Both the position numbers and the translations under genes were made by a program. From Clostridiaceae bacterium (GTDB taxonomy: Bacteria > Bacillota > Clostridia > DSM-8532): a stretch of DNA of 57,909 bases. Location: NCBI GenBank assembly GCA_012728095.1, contig JAAYFU010000055.1, positions 1-57,909 of the forward strand, written 5' to 3'. Numbering within the stretch: position 1 is the stretch's first letter; each line of letters starts with the position of its first letter. The notes beneath the pieces are model-generated. The model worked only from the letters and a program-made list of their open reading frames with translations. It ran no database searches and had not been told where the DNA came from. Positions 1 through 7,840 of the stretch are shown here, piece by piece.

Positions 1-1129
1 TCTTACCCCGGAAACCATAGAAGTTCCTAAAAATGAACTGGACAGCGCTTTAGATTTAATTGGCGCAGATTTATTAAGAGTTATCGAAAAAGCGGCGGCG
101 AATATACGGGCTTATCACGAGAAACAATTGGAAAAATCATGGTTTACTGCCAGCGATGACGGGATATTCCTGGGACAAAAGATTACGCCTCTTTCAAGAG
201 TGGGAGTGTATGCACCTGCAGGAAGTGCTCCGCTGCCGTCAACGGTATTGATGGACGCAATACCGGCTAAGGTGGCGGGAGTGGAGGAGATTATTCTATG
301 TTCGCCGCCAGGCAAAAACGGGAAGGTTAATCCGTTGATCCTGGCTTGCGCTAAGCTTGCCGACGTTGACAGGGTGTTTATGGCGGGAGGAGCGCAGGCC
401 ATCGCAGCCATGGCCTACGGAACCCAGACTATTCCCAAAGTGGATAAAATAGTGGGCCCGGGCAATATCTATGTAGCCACTGCTAAGAAAATGGTTTTCG
501 GCATCTGCGGTATTGATATGATAGCCGGACCGAGCGAGATATTGATTATTGCCGATGAGACCGCGAATCCTGCTTATGTCGCGGCTGATCTGCTTTCACA
601 GGCTGAACATGACAAGCTGGCATCGTCAATCCTGTTAACGACATCGAGGAAACTGGCCGAAAATGTTTCAAAGGAACTTGAAACCCAGATGTCACGCTTA
701 ACAAGGAAAGAAATAGCCATGGAATCAATTGAAAATTACGGAGCCGTCATTGTAACCGACACAATCAATGAGGCTGTGGATATAAGCAATACAATAGCTC
801 CCGAGCACCTGGAAGTATGCACGAAAAATCCTTTTGAACTGTTGCCTTTTATTAAGAATGCCGGTGCCATATTCCTGGGTAATTTCTCTCCGGAACCTCT
901 CGGAGATTACTTCGCGGGGCCTAACCACACCTTGCCCACATCGGGCACTGCCAGGTTTTTCTCTCCCCTGGGAGTGTATGATTTTGTAAAGCGTCAAAGT
1001 GTTATTTCATATAGTCGGGACGCATTTAATGCTGTAGCTTCCGATGTGGCTGCCTTCGCACATGCCGAAGGGTTGACAGCCCACGCTGAGGCAATACTGA
1101 TCAGGCAAGGAGACGGTTTTCCTGTCTGA
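1..1129 (+). CDS. hisD: Histidinol dehydrogenase, 5' end outside window
   Basis: Catalyses the last two steps of histidine synthesis, oxidising L-histidinol to histidine with two NAD+. The reading frame is open from base 2, giving 375 visible codons of a family usually about 430 long, so about 55 N-terminal residues lie upstream of the window. Family motifs are all present: GPGNIYVATAKK (NAD site), AGPSEILIIAD, SQAEHD (zinc ligands Gln and His), the catalytic APEHLE Glu-His pair, GDYFAGPNHTLPT (zinc Asp) and a C-terminal HAEGLTAHA (zinc His). It is the first visible gene of the his operon; hisC follows after 47 bases behind its own GGAGG. Identification is secure; only the start is unknown. 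Confidence 0.97.
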   Translation, partial: LTPETIEVPKNELDSALDLIGADLLRVIEKAAANIRAYHEKQLEKSWFTASDDGIFLGQKITPLSRVGVYAPAGSAPLPSTVLMDAIPAKVAGVEEIILCSPPGKNGKVNPLILACAKLADVDRVFMAGGAQAIAAMAYGTQTIPKVDKIVGPGNIYVATAKKMVFGICGIDMIAGPSEILIIADETANPAYVAADLLSQAEHDKLASSILLTTSRKLAENVSKELETQMSRLTRKEIAMESIENYGAVIVTDTINEAVDISNTIAPEHLEVCTKNPFELLPFIKNAGAIFLGNFSPEPLGDYFAGPNHTLPTSGTARFFSPLGVYDFVKRQSVISYSRDAFNAVASDVAAFAHAEGLTAHAEAILIRQGDGFPV

Positions 1130-1176
1130 CCGTCCCCTTGTTCCCCCCATGACCTGTTAAGAAACGGAGGTTTAAA

Positions 1177-2238
1177 ATGAGTCGCTTTTTAAGTCGCAAT
1201 ACAAGGGAGCTTATCCCTTATGTTCCGGGAGAACAGCCAAAAGATAAAGTGTTTGTTAAACTCAATACGAACGAAAACCCGTATCCACCTTCACCTTTGG
1301 TCATGGAAAGGATAAGAAATTTTGACTTGGGAGACTTGCGGCTTTATCCCAACAATGAGGGAGCCATAGTAAAACAGGCAGTTTCAAAATATTATGGCAT
1401 ATCGGCTGACGAGGTTTTTGTGGGAAACGGTTCCGATGAAGTTTTGGCGTTTATTTTTAAAGCATTTTTTGATGAAACCGAAAAGATTGGGTTTCCTGAT
1501 ATAACCTACAGCTTTTATCCGGTATATTGTGCCCTTTTTAATATTCCGTATGTTAAAGTACCCGTTGCAGATGATTTTTCTATCGATTTATCGCTATACC
1601 CTGAGGACCTGAAGGGTATTATTTTTGCTAATCCCAATGCGCCGACCGGCATTTATATTGCGCCTTCCAGGATAGAAGAGCTGCTGAAGAGCCGGCCTGA
1701 TACTCTTGTTATTGTTGACGAGGCGTATATTGATTTCGGGGGAGAATCCTGCGCAGGACTGATTCGCATGTACGATAACCTTATTATCGTTCAAACCCTC
1801 TCTAAATCAAGATCACTGGCAGGAATGAGAGTGGGTTTCGCCATGGGATGCAAAGAGTTGATGGACGGACTTGCAAGGATCAAGGACTCGTTTAACTCGT
1901 ATCCTTTGGACAAAATAGCCCAAATAGCTGCTGAAGCCGCATTTATTGACACAGAATACTTTAATGAAACAAGACAGAAGATTATAAATACCCGTCAGTG
2001 GACACAGGAGAAATTGTTGAGCCTGGGTATCCAGGTGACGGATTCAAAGGCAAATTTTCTCTTTGTTAAAATTCCGGAAGTTCCCGGACCCGAAGCTTTA
2101 ACGAAACTGAGACAGGAAGGCATTCTGGTAAGACATTTTAACAGTCCGAGGATATGTGACTGGCTGCGCATAACAATAGGAACCCAGGAACAGATGGAAA
2201 TACTTGTGGAAAAAATAAAGAAGATAATGGAAGGCTGA
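1177..2238 (+). CDS. hisC: Histidinol-phosphate aminotransferase
   Basis: PLP-dependent aminotransferase that converts imidazole-acetol phosphate and glutamate to histidinol phosphate. At 353 residues it has the normal family length. The N-terminal LNTNENPYPPSP, the NPNAPTG segment, VDEAYIDF and the PLP-binding Lys210 in SLSKSRSLAGMRVGFA are all visible. ATG at 1177 is preceded by GGAGG about 7 bases upstream. It lies between hisD and hisB in the his operon; a 136-base gap then separates it from hisB. Confidence 0.97.
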   Translation: MSRFLSRNTRELIPYVPGEQPKDKVFVKLNTNENPYPPSPLVMERIRNFDLGDLRLYPNNEGAIVKQAVSKYYGISADEVFVGNGSDEVLAFIFKAFFDETEKIGFPDITYSFYPVYCALFNIPYVKVPVADDFSIDLSLYPEDLKGIIFANPNAPTGIYIAPSRIEELLKSRPDTLVIVDEAYIDFGGESCAGLIRMYDNLIIVQTLSKSRSLAGMRVGFAMGCKELMDGLARIKDSFNSYPLDKIAQIAAEAAFIDTEYFNETRQKIINTRQWTQEKLLSLGIQVTDSKANFLFVKIPEVPGPEALTKLRQEGILVRHFNSPRICDWLRITIGTQEQMEILVEKIKKIMEG

Positions 2239-2374
2239 TTTTTACAGTGATATAATGAGCTGTGAAAAGTATAGAAACTTTACGTACCACTTAAAAGGCG
2301 GAAAGGTAATACCGATAGAATCCGTTTGCAAATTTCAATGATTCAGGAACTTATAAGTCCATGGAGGTATAATT
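2239..2374. other. Spacer between hisC and hisB
   Basis: This 136-base non-coding gap is unusually long for the operon, where other junctions are tight or overlapping. It contains a GATATAATG stretch near 2249 that could be a -10 element, and the hisB ribosome site ATGGAGGT near 2361. I see no terminator with a U-tract, so read-through from hisC is expected. An internal promoter is possible but weakly supported. Confidence 0.35.
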
Positions 2375-2959
2375 GTGAGATGTGCTGAACTGATAAGAAA
2401 AACAAAAGAAACCGAGATTTCTCTCAAACTGAACCTGGACGGTAAAGGAGAAAATTCCGTTTCAACAGGGATTGGTTTCCTGGACCACATGTTGTGCCTT
2501 TTTTCGGGCCATGGGCGTTTTGATCTTTCGCTTGTGTGTAAGGGAGACTTGGAAGTAGACAGTCACCATACGGTGGAGGATATTGGAATAGTGCTGGGGA
2601 AAGCAATTTCTGATGCCCTGGGGAAAAGGGAGTCCATTAAAAGATTTGGAACGAGTATTGTTCCCATGGACGAATCCCTTGCCATGGTCAGTATTGACCT
2701 TTCCAACAGACCGTTCCTGCATTTTGAAGTACCTTTCTCAACCAATAAGGTTGGAGAGATGGAAACCGAAATGTTCGAGGAGTTTTTCAGGGCATTGGCG
2801 GTTAACGGCGGCATGACGTTGCATGTCAAGCTAATTCATGGGAAAAACAACCACCATATGATAGAGGCTGTATTCAAAGCCTTTGCCAGGGCATTGAAAG
2901 AAGCGGTTACCATTGATTCTGCGATTCTGGGGATACCTTCTACCAAGGGATTATTATAA
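2375..2959 (+). CDS. hisB: Imidazoleglycerol-phosphate dehydratase
   Basis: Dehydrates imidazole glycerol phosphate to imidazole acetol phosphate; a manganese enzyme of histidine synthesis. At 194 residues it is the monofunctional form without the phosphatase domain of enteric HisB. The two internally repeated metal-binding motifs are clear: DSHHTVEDIGI and GKNNHHMIEAVFKA, together with GFLDHML. GTG at 2375 is chosen because GGAGG lies 7 bases upstream and the protein then begins with the family-typical RCAELIRKTKET. A palindromic repeat element separates it from purC. Confidence 0.97.
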   Translation: MRCAELIRKTKETEISLKLNLDGKGENSVSTGIGFLDHMLCLFSGHGRFDLSLVCKGDLEVDSHHTVEDIGIVLGKAISDALGKRESIKRFGTSIVPMDESLAMVSIDLSNRPFLHFEVPFSTNKVGEMETEMFEEFFRALAVNGGMTLHVKLIHGKNNHHMIEAVFKAFARALKEAVTIDSAILGIPSTKGLL

Positions 2960-2963
2960 GGTG

Positions 2964-3123
2964 AAGATTCTTCGCTACGCTCAGGATGACATACAAGGAT
3001 GTCATCCTGAGCGTAGCACAGCGTAGCCGAAGGATCTTATCACGTCAGTACAAAAGATTCTTTATTCCGCTTTGCTCCATTCAGAATGACAGGGGGAGAA
3101 ATTCGCTCCATTCAGAATGACAG
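2964..3123. repeat. Dispersed palindromic element, copy 1
   Basis: Seen directly: a perfect 19-bp inverted repeat (2974-2992 against 2999-3017, 6-nt loop) ending in CAGGATGACAT/ATGTCATCCTGAG. A second half follows, running GAAGGATCTT, spacer, AAGATTC, then CATTCAGAATGACA at about 3080-3092, with a third partial ATTCAGAATGACA at 3109-3123. Related copies lie at 19035, 29778 and 35470. It sits inside the his/pur operon between hisB and purC, so the hairpin is transcribed and could affect RNA stability or termination. Confidence 0.85.
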
Positions 3124-3161
3124 GGAAAGAAAGATTATAAAAATTAACGGAGGATACATTT

Positions 3162-4052
3162 ATGCTCATCAAGGATACGAATTTTATTGACTTGCCTGTT
3201 TTCATCAAGGGAAAAGTAAGAGATGTATACAAGGTAGGAGAAGACAAGCTGTTAATGATTGCAACCGATCGCATTTCTGCTTTCGATGTAGTGTTTGATG
3301 ATCTGATTCCTGATAAGGGCCGCGTGCTCAACGGTATTTCCGAGTTCTGGTTCGATTTCTGCAAGGATATAATCGGGAATCATTTGATTACCACCGATGT
3401 TACCGAGTATCCCATGGGATTGTCAAAGTTCAAAGAGGAATTGCAGGGTCGCTCCATGTTGGTGAAAAAAGTGGAGATGATTGAGGTTGAATGCATAGTC
3501 AGGGGATATCTTGAAGGGTCCGGTCTGAAAGACTATAAAGCTACGGGAAAAATCAGCGGCATTAAACTGCCGGAGGGTTTAAAACAGGCCGATAAGCTGC
3601 CCGAGCCGATTTTCACGCCATCCACCAAGGCCAAGGAAGGTCATGATATCAACGTAAGCTTTGAATATGTAAAAGAACAGATAGGTGAAGAACTGGCTTC
3701 AGCTATTAAAGAAAAATCCATAAGCCTTTATAAAAAAGCTGAGGAATACGCGTTGAGTAAAGGAATAATCCTGGCTGACACGAAGTTTGAATTTGGCATA
3801 CTGGACGGTGAACTGGTTATAGCCGATGAAATGTTTACACCCGACTCTTCAAGGTTCTGGGAATTATCGGATTATGAGCCAGGAAGACCCCAAAAGAGTT
3901 TTGACAAGCAATACCTGCGCGAATATCTTGAATCCCTGGACTGGGACAAGACTCCGCCCGCTCCGAGACTTCCAAAAGAGGTCATTGAGAAAACCAGGGC
4001 AAAATATATTGAAGCATACGAGAGACTTACAGGAAAGAAGTTTATCCCATGA
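3162..4052 (+). CDS. purC: Phosphoribosylaminoimidazole-succinocarboxamide (SAICAR) synthase
   Basis: Joins CAIR and aspartate with ATP to form SAICAR, the eighth step of IMP synthesis. At 296 residues it belongs to the longer (yeast-like) PurC form rather than the roughly 240-residue Bacillus/E. coli form. Motifs: GKVRDVYKVGEDKLLMIATDRISAFD at the N-terminus, VECIVRGYLEGSG in the middle, IADEMFTPDSSRFW and an EYLESLDWDK C-terminal region. ATG at 3162 follows GGAGG. It is placed inside the histidine operon and overlaps hisH by an ATGA. HisF/HisH release AICAR, a purine intermediate downstream of PurC, which gives a metabolic reason for the pairing. Confidence 0.96.
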   Translation: MLIKDTNFIDLPVFIKGKVRDVYKVGEDKLLMIATDRISAFDVVFDDLIPDKGRVLNGISEFWFDFCKDIIGNHLITTDVTEYPMGLSKFKEELQGRSMLVKKVEMIEVECIVRGYLEGSGLKDYKATGKISGIKLPEGLKQADKLPEPIFTPSTKAKEGHDINVSFEYVKEQIGEELASAIKEKSISLYKKAEEYALSKGIILADTKFEFGILDGELVIADEMFTPDSSRFWELSDYEPGRPQKSFDKQYLREYLESLDWDKTPPAPRLPKEVIEKTRAKYIEAYERLTGKKFIP

Positions 4053-4729
4053 TTGCGATAATCGATTATGATGCGGGAAATCTAAAAAATGTTGAAAACG
4101 CCTTTAAGAAACTGGGCGCAGAAGCCGTGATAACATGCAATGAAGAGACTATCCTTCAAAGCGAAGCGGTCATATTACCGGGAGTAGGTGCATTCGCCGA
4201 ATGCATGGAGAGCCTTGTGGAAAAGGGTATGGACAGGGTTATAAAAACCTGCATTGATTCAGGTAAACCCTTTTTGGGAATATGTCTTGGTTATCAGTTG
4301 CTGTTTGAATACAGTGAAGAAGATCCCAGGGGACTTGCCAAAGGCTTGGGTATTTTTAAAGGAAGAGTGAAAAGATTTCCTGATGATATAGGCTTAAAAA
4401 TTCCGCATATGGGATGGAATAATCTTAGTTTTCCCAAGTATTGCCCGTTGTTTGACAATCTTCCCAGACAGCTGTTTGCCGAACCGCAACCTGATTCTCG
4501 CTTTGCCAACAGCGTGCAAAGTGAAGAATCATATGTGTACTTCGTCCATTCATATTATGTGGAAGCGGAGGACAGAAGCGTTGTAGCTGCGATATCCCGG
4601 TACGGTATACTCTTTGACGCCGCCGTATCGAAAGACAATGTCTATGGTACGCAGTTTCATCCCGAAAAGAGCGGAATGGTAGGGATGGCTATATTAAATA
4701 ATTTTTTGAAGGTGGTGCGGAAAGAATGA
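4049..4729 (+). CDS. hisH: Imidazole glycerol phosphate synthase, glutamine amidotransferase subunit
   Basis: Hydrolyses glutamine and channels ammonia to HisF. The class-I amidotransferase triad is visible: Cys79 in GICLGYQ, and His204 and Glu206 in TQFHPEKSG. At 226 residues it is longer than the usual 200. The excess sits at about residues 140-160 between CPLFDNLP and SYVYFVHSYY, where most HisH proteins join directly; the extra stretch is rich in Gln, Ser and Pro. Start and stop are ATGA-coupled to purC (upstream) and hisA (downstream). Function is secure; the insertion is the odd feature. Confidence 0.96.
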   Translation: MIAIIDYDAGNLKNVENAFKKLGAEAVITCNEETILQSEAVILPGVGAFAECMESLVEKGMDRVIKTCIDSGKPFLGICLGYQLLFEYSEEDPRGLAKGLGIFKGRVKRFPDDIGLKIPHMGWNNLSFPKYCPLFDNLPRQLFAEPQPDSRFANSVQSEESYVYFVHSYYVEAEDRSVVAAISRYGILFDAAVSKDNVYGTQFHPEKSGMVGMAILNNFLKVVRKE

Positions 4730-5433
4730 CTATTTATCCGGCTATTGACATACGAGGCGGCAAATGCGTGCGTTTAAAACAGGGAAGATATGACGATATA
4801 ACAATTTTTTCGGATGACCCGGTAAAAATGGCCCTGCAATTTCAGAAAGCAGGAGCCAAATATCTTCATGTTGTCGATCTGGACGCCGCCAGGGGAGACA
4901 GTGATAACCGAGAAATAATAAGAACTATTGCCAAAGAACTCAGTATTCCTGTCCAGGTCGGCGGAGGAATAAGAACCATGGCCGATATTGAGGAAGTATT
5001 AGGATTCGGGGTGTCCCGGGTTATTATAGGCACATCGGCCGTAAAAGACCCTGAAATGGTTAAAGAGGCTGTTGAAGAATTCAAAAGCCGTATTGTCGTA
5101 GGCATAGATGCAAGAGACAGCTTTGTGGCTATTGAAGGATGGGAAAAAACAAGCCGGGTTAAAGCTGTGAAACATGCCCAAAATATGGAGGCTTTGGGAG
5201 TACAGACAATAATATATACTGATATAGCCACCGACGGCATGTTGGCAGGGCCTAATATACTGGCAATGTCTGAAATGGTTAAAAAGGTGAAGATGGATGT
5301 TATTGCCTCAGGCGGAGTGGCTTCCTTAAATGACATTAGACGTTTAAAAGAAGTCGGGGTAGCAGGAGTTATTGTAGGTAAAGCTATTTACACCGGCGAT
5401 GTGGACTTGCGAAAGGCACTTGAGATTGTATAA
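4726..5433 (+). CDS. hisA: ProFAR isomerase (HisA)
   Basis: Isomerises 5'-ProFAR to PRFAR by an Amadori rearrangement. A (beta/alpha)8 barrel of 235 residues with catalytic Asp8 in [13 protein letters not shown] and Asp128 in VVGIDARD, and the phosphate-binding VGGGIRT and ASGGVAS loops in the two half-barrels. It begins in an ATGA overlap with hisH. hisF follows after 53 bases. Unambiguous. Confidence 0.97.
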   Translation: MTIYPAIDIRGGKCVRLKQGRYDDITIFSDDPVKMALQFQKAGAKYLHVVDLDAARGDSDNREIIRTIAKELSIPVQVGGGIRTMADIEEVLGFGVSRVIIGTSAVKDPEMVKEAVEEFKSRIVVGIDARDSFVAIEGWEKTSRVKAVKHAQNMEALGVQTIIYTDIATDGMLAGPNILAMSEMVKKVKMDVIASGGVASLNDIRRLKEVGVAGVIVGKAIYTGDVDLRKALEIV

Positions 5434-5486
5434 AACTGTATAAATATATATTTCCGGCAAAGTTATCCGAAAAAGAGGAGAGATTT

Positions 5487-6248
5487 ATGCTTACGAAACG
5501 AATAATTCCCTGCCTGGATGTCCATAGAGGCAGAGTGGTCAAAGGCGTGAAATTTGTGAATCTCGTAGACGCAGGAGATCCTGTGGAATGCGCCAGAGCG
5601 TATGATAAGGCCGGAGCGGATGAAATTACTTTTCTTGATATTACCGCCTCATCAGAATCACGGGATATTATGATTGATGTGGTAGCAAGAGTGGCGCAGG
5701 AGGTTTTCATCCCTTTTACTGTAGGAGGAGGAGTAAGAACAGTAGAAGATTTTCGGAAGATATTGCTGGCCGGAGCCGATAAAATCGGCGTTAATTCGGC
5801 GGCATTGAAAAGACCGGAACTTATAAGCGAGGCTGCGTTGCGGTTTGGTTCCCAATGCGTTGTTGTGGCAATTGATGCAAAGAAACGCTCAGATGGGTCA
5901 GGCTGGGATGTTTATATAAACGGAGGCCGTGTAAATACGGGAAGAGATGCGGTGGAATGGGCATATGAGGCTGAGAGGATGGGAGCCGGAGAAATCCTGT
6001 TAACAAGCATGGACCGGGACGGGACCCAGTCAGGATATGATATTGAGCTTACAAGAGCGGTATCGGAAGCAGTCAGGATTCCTGTTATTGCTTCGGGCGG
6101 AGCCGGGAAATTCGAACACTTCAGGGATGCCATAACAGAGGGCAAGGCAGACGCGGTTTTAGCCGCTTCTCTGTTTCACTTCGGACAGATGAGAATACCG
6201 GATTTAAAAAAATATTTAAAGGATAACGGAATTCCAGTAAGATTGTAA
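5487..6248 (+). CDS. hisF: Imidazole glycerol phosphate synthase, cyclase subunit
   Basis: Condenses PRFAR with ammonia from HisH to give imidazole glycerol phosphate and AICAR. The barrel of 253 residues carries catalytic Asp11 ([16 protein letters not shown]) and Asp130 (VVVAIDAKK), plus VGGGVRT and ASGGAG phosphate loops. ATG at 5487 follows AGAGGAGA. It is the last gene of the visible his cluster; no hisI/hisE follows, and the next gene is rex behind its own promoter. Confidence 0.97.
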   Translation: MLTKRIIPCLDVHRGRVVKGVKFVNLVDAGDPVECARAYDKAGADEITFLDITASSESRDIMIDVVARVAQEVFIPFTVGGGVRTVEDFRKILLAGADKIGVNSAALKRPELISEAALRFGSQCVVVAIDAKKRSDGSGWDVYINGGRVNTGRDAVEWAYEAERMGAGEILLTSMDRDGTQSGYDIELTRAVSEAVRIPVIASGGAGKFEHFRDAITEGKADAVLAASLFHFGQMRIPDLKKYLKDNGIPVRL

Positions 6249-6277
6249 TGGCCGGAGGTGTGGTATATACTCCTGGA

Positions 6278-6305
6278 ACCCTTGGGAGATTTAAACCCCA
6301 AGGGT
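6278..6305 (+). terminator. Hairpin at the end of the his operon
   Basis: A perfect 9-bp stem ACCCTTGGG/CCCAAGGGT with a 10-nt loop lies 30 bases after hisF. No U-tract follows, so it is a weak terminator candidate; it may instead protect the transcript 3' end. Confidence 0.4.
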
Positions 6306-6334
6306 AAAGTGAATATTTATTTCTTGGCTACAAA

Positions 6335-6364
6335 TTGACAAAAAAATAACAAATATGATAGTAT
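6335..6364 (+). promoter_or_regulatory. rex promoter with an embedded Rex-box-like operator
   Basis: TTGACA (6335-6340), an 18-base spacer and TAGTAT (6359-6364) form a sigma-A type promoter. The 18 bases at 6335-6352 match 11 of 14 defined positions of the Rex operator TTGTTAA-N4-TTAACAA, with the right half nearly perfect (TAACAA). Overlap with the -35 box would allow Rex to repress its own gene. The promoter is seen directly; the operator reading is inference. Confidence 0.6.
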
Positions 6365-6397
6365 ATATAAAAAAGTCATATCAAAGGGGAAGTAATA

Positions 6398-7033
6398 ATG
6401 GGAGAAGATAAGAAAATTTCTATGGCCGTTATAAGAAGGCTACCGCGATATTTTCGTTATCTTTCTGATCTCATGCAACTGGATATTAAACGCATTTCAT
6501 CAAAAGAACTCAGCGAAAGAATGCATATAACCGCATCGCAGATTCGTCAGGATTTGAACTGTTTCGGGGGTTTCGGCCAGCAAGGTTACGGTTACAACGT
6601 TGAGTATTTATATAATGAAATAAGCAAAATCCTTGGAACCGATAAAAGGTTTACCTGTATAATCGTCGGTGCAGGAAATATGGGAAATGCCCTGGCAAAT
6701 TACGAGAATTTCAGAAGAAGAGGATTTGACATTATAGCTATTTTTGATGTGGATGAAAAAAAGATAGGAACCAAAATTAACGGTATCGAAGTCTATAGCA
6801 ATGATAAACTTCCTGAGTTTACTGCCAATAATAAAGTCGATATAGCTATTTTAACAGTTCCTAATAAAAAAGTGATTGATGTCGCGAAACAAATAACATC
6901 TTTAGGAATAAAAGCCATATGGAACTTCTCCCCGACAGATTTAAGACTTGGCGATGACGTTGTCGTGGAGAATGTTCACTTAAGCGACAGTTTGATGGTT
7001 TTGGGATATCGGCTAAGGGAGAAAGGTTATTAG
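6398..7033 (+). CDS. rex: Redox-sensing transcriptional repressor Rex
   Basis: NADH/NAD+-responsive repressor of fermentation and respiration genes. The N-terminal winged helix (about residues 8-75) includes AVIRRLPRYFRYLSDL and SSKELSERMHITASQIRQDL followed by the FGGFGQQGYGYNV hinge. The C-terminal Rossmann domain starts at GAGNMG (residues 91-96) and ends with the swapped helix region WNFSPTDLRLG...NVHLSDSLM. The length of 211 is normal. ATG at 6398 follows AAGGGGAAG. It is monocistronic, with its own promoter and a strong terminator. Confidence 0.96.
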   Translation: MGEDKKISMAVIRRLPRYFRYLSDLMQLDIKRISSKELSERMHITASQIRQDLNCFGGFGQQGYGYNVEYLYNEISKILGTDKRFTCIIVGAGNMGNALANYENFRRRGFDIIAIFDVDEKKIGTKINGIEVYSNDKLPEFTANNKVDIAILTVPNKKVIDVAKQITSLGIKAIWNFSPTDLRLGDDVVVENVHLSDSLMVLGYRLREKGY

Positions 7034-7087
7034 TTCAATATGACAGTTTCCGATAATTACAAAAATAATACGACGCGAATGACTTAA

Positions 7088-7122
7088 AAAAAGAAATTCA
7101 TTGCTGAATTTCTTTTTTTTAC
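7088..7122 (+). terminator. Intrinsic terminator of rex
   Basis: A stem AAGAAATTCA / TGAATTTCTT with a TTGC loop runs directly into eight T residues. It lies 55 bases after the rex stop codon. Confidence 0.85.
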
Positions 7123-7209
7123 ATGTACCTTTTTCAAGCGTAACAATTTATGGATTTATATACGAAACTCTATTATACTAAATAATAAAAAAGGAAGCGG
7201 GTTGATTAT

Positions 7210-7701
7210 TTGTACAGGGTAGGGATAGGACAGGACAGCCACAGATTTACCGAGCCGAATGAAAATAAGAAGCTTGTTTTAGGCGGAGTCGTAATTGACG
7301 GGTATCACGGGTTAAAAGGGAACAGTGATGCCGATGTGGTACTTCATGCAATTACCAATGCCATTTCCGGCATTTCGTGCGTAAATATCCTGGGGAAAAG
7401 AACCGATGAACTTTGCCTGGATCAAGGAATTACCGACAGTGCGGTATATCTTAAGGAAGCACTTGCAACCCTGGGAAACAAAGAAATTATCCATGTATCG
7501 ATATCCATAGAAGCCCTTATACCAAAGTTGTCGCCACATATTGAATCCATGCGGAAAAATATATCGGGTATGCTTGGTATCGATATAAACAGCGTAGGGA
7601 TAACCGCAACTTCCGGAGAGGGCCTTACCGAATTCGGAAAAGGCAACGGAATATTTTGTACCGCAATAATAACCGTAAAAGATGCGGATGGCAGGGAATA
7701 A
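7210..7701 (+). CDS. Divergent IspF-family protein (MECDP synthase-like)
   Basis: Resembles 2-C-methyl-D-erythritol 2,4-cyclodiphosphate synthase (non-mevalonate isoprenoid pathway) in length (163) and fold signature. The metal-ligand segment GIGQDSHRF gives Asp9 and His11, and the third ligand His46 lies in GNSDADVVLHAI. The family segment DIGKxFPDTDP is replaced by VNILGKRTDELCLDQ, and the TTTEKLGFTGRGEGI tail is altered to TSGEGLTEFGKGNGI. So the zinc site is kept while the diphosphate/cytidine-contacting loops differ. TTG at 7210 is chosen because a GGAAGCGGG ribosome site precedes it. It could be a weak or repurposed IspF; I did not assign ispF. Confidence 0.7.
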   Translation: MYRVGIGQDSHRFTEPNENKKLVLGGVVIDGYHGLKGNSDADVVLHAITNAISGISCVNILGKRTDELCLDQGITDSAVYLKEALATLGNKEIIHVSISIEALIPKLSPHIESMRKNISGMLGIDINSVGITATSGEGLTEFGKGNGIFCTAIITVKDADGRE

Positions 7702-7721
7702 AAGCGAGAATTATGATTTCA

Positions 7722-7749
7722 TTGCCATGAGCCCAACTTATGGTATAAT
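7722..7749 (+). promoter_or_regulatory. Likely metG promoter
   Basis: TTGCCA (7722-7727), 16 bases and a perfect TATAAT (7744-7749) lie about 90 bases before the preferred metG start. The short leader has no recognisable T-box or S-box core. Confidence 0.55.
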
Positions 7750-7840
7750 TCTTTTAATGGGAGTAATAATTAACCATTATCTTGATCTTATAAATTATTT
7801 ATTTTTTTATCCTTTAATAAATTTTGGAGGGACCACTGCA

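Noticed and set aside
4866..5336. Minus-strand ORF of 156 codons opposite hisA
   Set aside because: Shadow of hisA codon bias; low-complexity Ser/Thr/Ile composition and no ribosome site.
7682..7840. N-terminal extension of MetG
   Set aside because: It contains a TATAAT promoter and overlaps the IspF-like gene; the GTG at 7841 has a proper ribosome site and gives the conserved start.
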